Assembly (NCBI GenBank): GCA_036309765.1
Contig: JAXJTE010000188.1
Location: 1 to 5,778, forward strand
Origin: Caryophanon sp036309765
GTDB taxonomy: Bacteria; Bacillota; Bacilli; Bacillales_A; Planococcaceae
Direction of reading: 5' to 3'
Length of the DNA stretch: 5,778 nt
Each line of letters begins with the position of its first letter. The first letter of the stretch is position 1. Shown here one piece after another: positions 1 to 4,767 of this stretch. Under the pieces are notes generated by a model. It saw only the letters and a program-made list of their open reading frames with translations. It did no database searches and was not told the origin of the DNA. The translations under genes and the position numbers were made by a program.

Positions 1-541
1 ACACACGGCTCATCATAAGTTCGTGAACATGGATATACCAAGAGTCCCAATCGTCCGGATCTTTCTGCTCCCATTCATAGTCAATATAAAAGCCCTCTTT
101 TGACAAACCTTGCAAAAGTCCCTCTTCTACCATCCACTTTACTTGTGCATAATTTTTGTACGTGTCCGGAATATAGAGCACAAAGTAAAAGCCGACCGAG
201 TTGCGTTCAATGTAGAGCACGCGACCTGCAATCCAATCGGGGTCTTGGCTATGCTCAATCGTAACCGGCATATTGAAGCCTTTTTGTACAAAATAGTCCT
301 CAATAAATTTGTCGAAAGCGGTCTCGTCATAGAGTTCGCCGTTCGTATTGATCGCACCCCACTTCATTTCATAAGCCTTGAAAATAAGACCATGCAATTT
401 GTCGGGGTCGTTCGTCCATTTTTTGAGGTTCTCGGCAGGTATGTCTTTGACGTCCGACCACTCACCAAGCATTACACCATTTTTGATGGTGTTCTGTGCG
501 AGTTCGGCTCTCTGTTGCGATGTTAATTGTTTTATGTTCAT
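1..541 (-). CDS. Prohead (capsid maturation) serine protease, C-terminus cut by window edge
   Basis: This frame is open from ATG at 541 to the window edge, giving 180 visible residues. It looks like the HK97-type prohead protease, which cleaves scaffold or capsid-protein N-termini during head maturation. The visible motifs are MPVTIEHSQDPDWIAGRV (residues 91-108), with H97 as the likely catalytic His, and EEGLLQGLSKEGF (139-151), with S147 as the likely nucleophile. HVHELMMSRV (171-180) matches the place where the family has its conserved E-(I/L)-S-x-V strand. The N-terminal 50 residues are a charged helical lead-in of unclear role. The start is fixed by a 4-base ATGA overlap with the portal stop, implying translational coupling. 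Portal followed by protease is the usual order, and a major capsid gene would be expected next, outside the window. The family assignment rests on motifs and synteny only. The rest of the protein, possibly including a scaffold domain, cannot be seen. Confidence 0.85.
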   Translation of the reverse strand, partial: MNIKQLTSQQRAELAQNTIKNGVMLGEWSDVKDIPAENLKKWTNDPDKLHGLIFKAYEMKWGAINTNGELYDETAFDKFIEDYFVQKGFNMPVTIEHSQDPDWIAGRVLYIERNSVGFYFVLYIPDTYKNYAQVKWMVEEGLLQGLSKEGFYIDYEWEQKDPDDWDSWYIHVHELMMSRV

Positions 542-1506
542 ATCGTTTGAGTTTGTTGCCGTTCCGGCTTGTTATAAATCGTATAATCTACCCTCAGTCC
601 ATAAGCGTCTGCCATACGGATAAAAGTGTGCTCCAACATACGCTCAAAAGACTGATATTTATTAAAATCTCCCTCGCGTAACTCGCTGCCGTTCGCAAGG
701 GCTTTGCTTGAATGCGTGTCTATGAGCGCAACTTGGTTCGCCGGCACTTGGATACGGTCACAAATCATACAAACCGCCTGTATTACTTTGTCGCCTGTTT
801 TGAGGTCGAGGGACGCAAGACTCATCGTCTTAAAATCCATCTCGTTCGGCAGTATCAAAATTTGGCTTTGATCGCTCTTTGCGCCGTATTTCTCGCGCAC
901 CTCTTTTTCGAGGTCTTCTTTTTCCTTTCGCGAAAGCAACGCTCCAACGGACGAACCGGACGGAGCTTTCGGGGTTGCTACAATAAAAGCACCCAAACGG
1001 CTTGCGATCGTGTGACTTGCATTGAGGGACGTGTCGAGATAATCTAATGCAGGCTTGCATAGCTGCTCATCGCTCATTCCGTACACCTGCATCGCGTCCG
1101 ACTCCATGACGTATATTTGGATCGTTTGGTCGTTCGGATGAAATTGCAATTTGCCTGTTGCATCACTTGATGTCGTATATTCGTTCGGGGTCAGTAGCGA
1201 GAACCGCTCACCATCCGTGCCGATAACCGCAAACCCTTGCTGAAAAAGCAAATGCCAAACGACCGCAAAATTACGCTCATAAAACTGCTTAAAGTATGCG
1301 AACCGCATTGTGTCGCCGCCATTGTTTATGAGTTCCACGTCATTGCCGAGAGCGATTTTAATGTCGCATATATTTGCGAACACTAAACGCCCAAACGGCT
1401 TGCGGCTGATAGGTGCACCACCAAAGAAACCGCCATACATAGGCAGTTCAAGCACGTCCTTTCGATCGCGCTTAAACCAGTTGCCTATGGTATTAAAAAT
1501 GCTCAT
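538..1506 (-). CDS. Phage portal protein (HK97-like), short form
   Basis: This 322-residue protein is probably the portal, the dodecameric ring at the head vertex through which DNA is packaged and ejected. The N-terminus MSIFNTIGNWFKRD is typical of portals. The middle has the portal-like stretch LGAFIVATPKAPSG (171-184), followed by a charged helix (about 193-207), then ILILPNEMDFKTMSL (216-230) and the IQAVCMICDRIQVP helix (242-255). In portals this part reads as 'I..a..vP..ll', followed by a GN..E-like segment, here ANGSELREGDFNKYQSF (271-287). The frame stays open upstream to an ATG at 1620. I chose the ATG at 1506 because a promoter at 1526-1556 lies inside that extension and the extension looks non-coding. 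It has no Shine-Dalgarno. At 322 residues it is shorter than the roughly 380-450 usual for this family, with most loss apparently at the N-terminal wing. The prohead protease directly downstream and the terminase upstream support the call. Without them it would be moderate. Confidence 0.78.
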   Translation of the reverse strand: MSIFNTIGNWFKRDRKDVLELPMYGGFFGGAPISRKPFGRLVFANICDIKIALGNDVELINNGGDTMRFAYFKQFYERNFAVVWHLLFQQGFAVIGTDGERFSLLTPNEYTTSSDATGKLQFHPNDQTIQIYVMESDAMQVYGMSDEQLCKPALDYLDTSLNASHTIASRLGAFIVATPKAPSGSSVGALLSRKEKEDLEKEVREKYGAKSDQSQILILPNEMDFKTMSLASLDLKTGDKVIQAVCMICDRIQVPANQVALIDTHSSKALANGSELREGDFNKYQSFERMLEHTFIRMADAYGLRVDYTIYNKPERQQTQTI

Positions 1507-1525
1507 GCGTAAACAATTTCGGCTG

Positions 1526-1556
1526 CAAAGATACTGCTTTTCATACCCTTTCGCAA
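1526..1556 (-). promoter_or_regulatory. Bacteroidota-type promoter for the portal-protease unit
   Basis: On the minus strand a TATCTTTG box lies at 1533-1526, matching the Bacteroides -7 consensus TAnnTTTG and followed by C. A TTG at 1556-1554 lies 20 bases upstream of it, within the usual spacing of the -33 element. Transcription would start near 1519, leaving a leader of only about a dozen bases before the portal ATG at 1506. It sits about 120 bases after the terminator that closes the upstream unit. That arrangement is what one expects of a separate head-gene transcription unit read by the host's primary sigma factor. The match is by eye. Confidence 0.62.
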
Positions 1557-1676
1557 TAAGTACGCGAAGAAAGTCGGCAAAAATCGTCAATTTTCCGCGT
1601 AATTTGCGCTCTGCGTGCATTTTATGTCATTTGCGTACGTTTATATACCCTCGTCAAAAATAACGCGCCAAAACGC

Positions 1677-1710
1677 AAAAAAACGGACGACTCTCCCGAG
1701 CAGTCCGTTT
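1677..1710 (-). terminator. Intrinsic terminator ending the terminase-ParB-ABC unit
   Basis: On the minus strand the arm AAACGGAC (1710-1703) pairs perfectly with GTCCGTTT (1688-1681). After one mismatch the stem continues with GCTC against GAGT, closing a GGGA tetraloop. A run of seven T's (1683-1677) follows directly. Read on the plus strand, the hairpin is not followed by T's, so it is directional for the minus-strand message. It lies 67 bases after the stop of the last small gene and before the portal promoter. The rest of the 270 bases between 1507 and 1776 holds no gene that I can support. Confidence 0.8.
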
Positions 1711-1776
1711 CCACAAATAAAACCTAAACAAAATAAAATTATGAAATCAACAAAGTTTTATGCAAGTCCTTACGGA

Positions 1777-1926
1777 TCATCGCGCATCCCTGCGCTTTTT
1801 TGCTCTTTCTCGCTCTCGCTGCAAGACACGTTCACGCCACCGCTCACGATAGCGTGCGTCTGCGTTCTTGCCAAATCCGGCTGCGCGATATTGCTTATTA
1901 TATTCCCTCTTTTCTTCGGGTGTCAT
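1777..1926 (-). CDS. Small Arg-rich basic protein, 49 aa, unknown function
   Basis: The frame begins with an ATG at 1926 that overlaps the upstream stop codon as ATGA, so it is probably translated by coupling. It encodes 49 residues starting MTPEEKREYNKQYRAAG. The rest is almost all Arg, Glu, Lys and Ala (residues 25-49), probably one long charged helix. I count 18 Lys/Arg and 9 Asp/Glu, giving a net charge of about +9. Such a composition suggests nucleic-acid or coat-protein contact, but no family is recognised. It is the last gene before the terminator. Support comes from the junction pattern shared with its neighbours and from the compact biased composition. There is no known homologue. 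Confidence 0.6.
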   Translation of the reverse strand: MTPEEKREYNKQYRAAGFGKNADARYRERWRERVLQRERERAKKRRDAR

Positions 1927-2180
1927 CGTTTCAAATATCTTTCGTATTCCATAAAACGCTTTCCTTCATTGAGACGCTTATATTGCTTTGTCGGGTCGTA
2001 CTGACGTACAAGTGATTTTATCTGCAAATCGCTTAATTTCGGGCAGTCTGTTTGTTTAAAGCATATTGCGTCTCCCTGCTCATAAAACTTGCGGAGCGGT
2101 CTGCATCTGAGTGTTCCGTCTTCCCAAATCTTTGTGCAAGTCACAATGTAGCCGTTGTTATATGAAAGCGAAAAGTACAT
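1923..2180 (-). CDS. Hypothetical protein, 85 aa
   Basis: I do not recognise this 85-residue protein. It begins MYFSLSYNNGYIVTCTKIWE and contains four Cys (residues 15, 26, 40, 46). The N-terminal half looks like short beta strands, with Tyr, Ile and Val alternating. The C-terminal half, from LSDLQIKSLVRQYDPTKQY onward, is basic and helical, ending in RFMEYERYLKR. The start at 2180 is one base after the preceding stop (TAATATG junction) and is preceded by an A/T-rich stretch rather than a Shine-Dalgarno, as is common in Bacteroidota. Its stop overlaps the next start as ATGA. The Cys spacing does not form an obvious zinc ribbon. The operon context makes it a real gene, and its function is open. 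Confidence 0.72.
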   Translation of the reverse strand: MYFSLSYNNGYIVTCTKIWEDGTLRCRPLRKFYEQGDAICFKQTDCPKLSDLQIKSLVRQYDPTKQYKRLNEGKRFMEYERYLKR

Positions 2181-2181
2181 A

Positions 2182-2334
2182 TTATTTTAATTCTTGCGAT
2201 GGTAAATAGGGGCTTTGATAATCAGTCGTGCGCTCAATATAGTGCTTGCAACTTTTTCCGTCTTCATAACACTTTGCGCGACCTGTCAATCTGCACCGCA
2301 TATCGGGCTTATGGAATACACAATCTTTGCACAT
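2182..2334 (-). CDS. Cys-rich mini-protein, 50 aa, possible zinc finger
   Basis: This short frame lies in the space between the ABC-GNAT gene and the 85-aa gene and encodes 50 residues. Five Cys sit in the first 29 residues (C2, C5, C14, C22, C29), with His at 8 and 31. The start is MCKDCVFHKPDMRC, a CxxC followed by spaced Cys. This pattern suggests a small metal-binding (probably zinc) fold, but I cannot assign a family. The C-terminal 20 residues (ERTTDYQSPYLPSQELK) carry no metal ligands and look flexible. It starts 9 bases after the ABC-GNAT stop and ends one base before the next start (TAATATG). Its tight fit, absence of internal stops and non-random Cys content support a real gene. It could be an accessory subunit or regulator of the ParB/ABC-GNAT pair. 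Confidence 0.7.
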   Translation of the reverse strand: MCKDCVFHKPDMRCRLTGRAKCYEDGKSCKHYIERTTDYQSPYLPSQELK

Positions 2335-2343
2335 GGTGTCGTA

Positions 2344-3438
2344 TTATTTATTATTTGAGTATTCGGCTGTGATCGTAATTCTTGCGCATGATGTCGAGCC
2401 TTTGATGTATTTGTTTTGAATTATGCCGCTGCCGCTGCCGGTTATCAAGCGACTGCGGCGAGTTATTCTCCATAATTCGTTTTTGCAAAGGTTGCCTATT
2501 ATTGCAGGATTACTTGTCGTAATAATCGTTTTCTTTCCTTGCTGCGCATTTTGCTTTGCGACCCAATCGAGCACACGTGAGCCAATTCCGAGCCCTTGAT
2601 AATCAGGCAAAGTAACTAATCTATGCACGCGCCATGCGTTTTTGACTTTCGGATGGCAAAAATATAGGATGCTTAAAAACGCACATAAATCTCCGTTCAG
2701 GGTTGCAACAAACACGCGCGCTGCATTGTTATGCGAGTGACTCAAATAATGATACTTCCTAAAAACTCGCCAATAATAGTCCTTTTGTTTCGTCTCATAG
2801 ATGTCGAGTTTACATTCGGGTCTATTTTTTTTTAGCCCTTCGTTGGAGCGAAAGGTCATTGTGTTTGTGTCAAATACCCAATCAGGCAAAAGCCAATCTT
2901 CGACGTCATAGTGACATGTCGCGGCTATAAATTGTTTATCTGTCTTTCGAATTGCTTTCTGCATTGCAAAAGAACCGATCTTTGCCACATTTCTGTCCAC
3001 TACGGACGTGAACTCATCGAAGACGAATAATTTATTATCTGACAAAATTGCGCGCGCCAAATCGCATCGCATCTTTTCGCCATTTGACAAAACGGCATAT
3101 TGTTTCAGCCAACTCGGGACGCTCGCAAACCCGACACTCGTGAGTGCTTTTGTAATATCTGCCATGCTTGCATTTTGTGGCATGTCATCGAGTAGGCATT
3201 CGTGCGTATACTCAAAACGCTCAATATACGCGTCCGGAAAGAGTTCTTTTGCAATAGTCGTTTTGCCCGTTCCACTTGCACCGACTATCAAACCTATTTG
3301 CCACTCATCGGGCGGAGTGATAGAACCCACAAAATGCTCTTCAACTGCATTTTCTTGCAAGTCATAAGTACCCATCACGCTTGCAACGCGAAAAGTCTTT
3401 GCAGGCTGCGCTTTTCTTATAATGTCAAAATTCGGCAT
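2344..3438 (-). CDS. ABC-type ATPase fused to a GNAT-family N-acetyltransferase
   Basis: This 364-residue soluble protein has two domains. Residues about 15-200 form an ABC ATPase with Walker A GASGTGKT (53-60), signature LSNGEKMR (117-124), Walker B KLFVFDEFTS (136-145, with D141 and E142) and H-loop His176 in ATCH. The segment between Walker A and the signature is short, and there are no membrane spans, so it is not an ordinary transporter subunit. Residues about 209-335 form a GNAT domain. Motif A is HRLVTLPDYQGLGIGSR (272-288), which has the Q-x-x-G-x-G acyl-CoA pyrophosphate loop. The linker (about 199-208) contains nine consecutive A's in the message. The start at 3438 lies within the last codons of the ParB gene (22-base overlap) and has a GGAGG at proper spacing. 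The ATPase presumably drives or gates an acyl transfer to an unknown substrate, possibly DNA or a DNA-bound protein. That is inference. Domain calls are strong and the biological role is unknown. Confidence 0.88.
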   Translation of the reverse strand: MPNFDIIRKAQPAKTFRVASVMGTYDLQENAVEEHFVGSITPPDEWQIGLIVGASGTGKTTIAKELFPDAYIERFEYTHECLLDDMPQNASMADITKALTSVGFASVPSWLKQYAVLSNGEKMRCDLARAILSDNKLFVFDEFTSVVDRNVAKIGSFAMQKAIRKTDKQFIAATCHYDVEDWLLPDWVFDTNTMTFRSNEGLKKNRPECKLDIYETKQKDYYWRVFRKYHYLSHSHNNAARVFVATLNGDLCAFLSILYFCHPKVKNAWRVHRLVTLPDYQGLGIGSRVLDWVAKQNAQQGKKTIITTSNPAIIGNLCKNELWRITRRSRLITGSGSGIIQNKYIKGSTSCARITITAEYSNNK

Positions 3439-3974
3439 TCGTATCCCTCCGCAACTAATCGGTTGTACAAGTCAGCTTGTTCTTGCTCACAAGTGCAAGT
3501 TATTTCGACTTTATATTCAGTATTGATCTTATCGGACAAATCCTTTTTCTCGTCATCGTCTTTCTCGTTCGGCACATCCACACCCCAATCTGCAAGCGGT
3601 TCGTCCCAATTCGCAAGAGCGTCCATGTCCCACTCTCCAAACGTCGCATTGTCCTTGATAATAATCTCATTGAGGGTTTCAGCGTCCGTGTCGGCAGGAA
3701 CAACGATACAAGACACTTGCTCAATCCCGAGTTCTTGCATTGCACGCAAACGCATATTGCCACCAAGAACGTACCACGTGCCCTCGTGATTAAACACTTT
3801 CAACGGCAGCACGCCGGTCATGTTCTTTGCTTTCATCGAGGTCAGCAACTTGGCATAGTCCGTTTCGCTGATTTGTCGAGGGTTCGCGTGAACTCCGATA
3901 CACTCCAATTCGCCTGCATTTGGTCGCAAGTCACTCACTTTGAGAACTTGCGTCTGTGTTTGTGTTAAATCCAT
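3417..3974 (-). CDS. ParB-like domain protein
   Basis: This 185-residue protein has the ParB/Spo0J N-terminal fold. HANPRQISETDYAKLLTSMK (29-48) corresponds to the first ParB box. GVLPLKVFNHEGTWYVLGGN (54-73), followed by MRLRAMQELGI (74-84), corresponds to the 'Viv.GerR.rAa..lG' box that contacts phosphates of CTP in true ParB. Here the loop reads GGNMR instead of GERR, as in the diverged ParB-like proteins of phages. Residues 108-133, with DNATFGEWDMDALANW, resemble a segment often following ParB domains in phage proteins with DNA-modification links. There is no clear helix-turn-helix. The C-terminus is acidic (137-146), then a small beta-alpha unit ending GYECRILTL. The frame extends to an ATG at 4022, inside the upstream gene. 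I chose 3974 because it begins 8 bases after that gene's stop. It overlaps ABC-GNAT by 22 bases, so the two are probably made together. Partition is unlikely to be its job here. Confidence 0.82.
   Translation of the reverse strand: MDLTQTQTQVLKVSDLRPNAGELECIGVHANPRQISETDYAKLLTSMKAKNMTGVLPLKVFNHEGTWYVLGGNMRLRAMQELGIEQVSCIVVPADTDAETLNEIIIKDNATFGEWDMDALANWDEPLADWGVDVPNEKDDDEKKDLSDKINTEYKVEITCTCEQEQADLYNRLVAEGYECRILTL
3439..3450 (-). promoter_or_regulatory. Shine-Dalgarno-like GGAGGGA before the ABC-GNAT start
   Basis: GGAGGGA at 3450-3444 on the minus strand lies five bases before the ATG at 3438. It is the only good Shine-Dalgarno match that I see before any gene here. It lies within the ParB coding sequence (codons for A-E-G), so it may be a by-product of that protein sequence rather than a selected signal. 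This matters because Bacteroidota ribosomes make little use of such sites. Confidence 0.35.
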
Positions 3975-3982
3975 ATGCGCTA

Positions 3983-4381
3983 TTATTCGAGATATTCTGC
4001 AATATGTTTGTCCGTCCACCAACGGACAAAGAACGGAGCGTGTTTAAGGGCGTCTTTTACGGCTACCCTGTTGCTCGCTTTCTGCGCCAACTCCTTGTTC
4101 ATGCTTTTGACGTGATCTTGCAGCGAAGCAACTCTTATCTGTTCCGCTTTTAGTTTTGCAGCCAAATCGTCCTTTTCCGCGCGCAATTTATTGCAAGAGT
4201 CGACGGCAGCACGTACTTCCGTGCGCTTACTTTGCAACTCATTTTGGAGACTCTCAATCTCCGACTCGGCATTTTTTACTCTATTGGTCAATCCTTCGAC
4301 CTCATCACGATAGACTTTCAACTGGTCTCTTAGAACTTCGAGCTCTTTCTCGGCTCTTTCTAATTTTTCGCAAACTCCCAT
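3983..4381 (-). CDS. Coiled-coil protein, 132 aa, unknown function
   Basis: Residues about 4-100 have a near-continuous heptad pattern rich in Glu, Lys, Leu and Arg (for example LERAEKELEVLRDQLKVY at 7-24), with no Pro or Gly breaks after residue 30, so a long coiled coil is expected. The C-terminus (about 108-132) is different: an aromatic, amphipathic tail with HAPFFVRWWTDKHIAEYLE. There is no signal peptide or membrane span. It starts one base after the stop of the 40-aa gene (TAATATG) and ends 8 bases before the ParB-like gene. The shape suggests a dimeric rod that tethers through the aromatic tail. A scaffold role and a partner role for the ParB/ABC-GNAT pair are both possible. No family is recognised. 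Confidence 0.75.
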   Translation of the reverse strand: MGVCEKLERAEKELEVLRDQLKVYRDEVEGLTNRVKNAESEIESLQNELQSKRTEVRAAVDSCNKLRAEKDDLAAKLKAEQIRVASLQDHVKSMNKELAQKASNRVAVKDALKHAPFFVRWWTDKHIAEYLE

Positions 4382-4382
4382 A

Positions 4383-4505
4383 TTACTTTGATTTTAAATT
4401 GTCAATACATTTTTGCGCCCAATACTCAACGTGTGCGTCATCAAGCCACGGATAGTGTGCGCGTATATTTGCAATAAAGTCCGTTTTTGTGCGTTCTGCG
4501 CTCAT
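4383..4505 (-). CDS. Hypothetical small protein, 40 aa
   Basis: This short frame fills the space before the coiled-coil gene. It encodes 40 residues starting MSAERTKTDFIANIRAHYPW, then LDDAHVEYWAQKCIDNLKSK. It looks like two helices around a Pro-Trp turn, with aromatic residues H17, Y18, W20, Y28 and W29. Its ATG at 4505 overlaps the stop of the membrane peptide as ATGA, and its TAA is one base from the next start. No family is recognised. The packed junctions on both sides are the main reason to call it. Confidence 0.62.
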   Translation of the reverse strand: MSAERTKTDFIANIRAHYPWLDDAHVEYWAQKCIDNLKSK

Positions 4506-4588
4506 ATAATCCCGAATAAGTAATGTAGTATCCCGAGGACAAAAGAGAGCACGAAAAGCAAAATAACGAGTACCATTGTGCGGTTCAT
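4502..4588 (-). CDS. 28-aa single-span membrane peptide
   Basis: The frame encodes MNRTMVLVILLFVLSFVLGI then LHYLFGII. Residues 5 to about 28 are almost purely hydrophobic, one membrane helix with a short positively charged N-terminus. That places the N-terminus in the cytoplasm by the positive-inside rule. Both ends overlap their neighbours as ATGA (upstream stop at 4585-4587, downstream start at 4505). A random frame this short would rarely be both hydrophobic and locked in by two coupled junctions, so I treat it as real. It might be a holin-like or regulatory membrane peptide, but it is shorter than known holins and no lysis genes are visible nearby. The role is unknown. Confidence 0.62.
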   Translation of the reverse strand: MNRTMVLVILLFVLSFVLGILHYLFGII

Positions 4589-4767
4589 ACTATTTGTGAG
4601 TAAGTGCTTCCATCCTGTTTCCAAACCTCCGCAAGTTTACGATCACGCTCAACACCGAAACGCACACCGGACGAGAGCGTGAAAATATAAAACTTATGCA
4701 GCCCCGATTTGAGGTGTCCGTTGTTGATATACCAATTCTTGAACTCTAATAAATGGTCTTTGCTCAT
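4585..4767 (-). CDS. Hypothetical protein, 60 aa
   Basis: This 60-residue protein starts directly at the terminase stop (ATGA overlap) and ends with another ATGA overlap into the membrane peptide. The sequence begins MSKDHLLEFKNWYINNGHLK, an amphipathic helix. It continues with an aromatic strand (KFYIFTLSSGVRFGVERD) and a short helix LAEVWKQDGSTY. A small alpha-beta-beta-alpha fold seems likely. No family is recognised. A link to the terminase is suggested only by adjacency and coupling. Confidence 0.7.
   Translation of the reverse strand: MSKDHLLEFKNWYINNGHLKSGLHKFYIFTLSSGVRFGVERDRKLAEVWKQDGSTYSQIV

Noticed and set aside
1266..1273. TAnnTTTG box (TAATTTTG) inside the portal gene
   Set aside because: No TTG at the proper distance upstream, and it lies within a well-supported coding region.
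1507..1620. Extension of the portal frame by 38 codons to an ATG at 1620
   Set aside because: The promoter -7 and -33 elements lie within it, a Cys/Arg-rich extension is unlike portal N-termini, and MSIFNTIGNWFKRD at 1506 is a typical start.
1632..1640. CGTACG palindrome in the space before the portal as a possible operator
   Set aside because: Symmetry does not extend beyond six bases, so it cannot be told from chance.
1655..1662. Second TAnnTTTG box (TATTTTTG) just after the terminator
   Set aside because: The nearest TTTG is only 13 bases upstream, too close for a -33 element, and the A/T-rich tract makes chance matches likely.
1739..1780. 13-codon frame starting with an ATGA overlap after the Arg-rich gene
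   Set aside because: It is too short to support as a gene. The overlap can arise by chance from the CGATGATCC context.
2420..2442. GCCGCT/GCCGG short tandem repeat near the end of ABC-GNAT
   Set aside because: It encodes a GSGSG turn and has too few units to count as a repeat element.
3769..3785. CACGTG inside the ParB-like gene as a parS-like site
   Set aside because: Only a six-base core, with no extended inverted repeat and no second copy seen.
3975..4022. Earlier ATG for the ParB-like gene at 4022
   Set aside because: It would overlap the coiled-coil gene by 40 bases and adds residues with no ParB character. ATG 3974 fits the operon spacing.
3983..4588. Membrane peptide plus coiled-coil protein as a spanin pair
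   Set aside because: A spanin needs the membrane helix at the N-terminus of the coiled-coil protein, or a lipoprotein partner. Neither is present.
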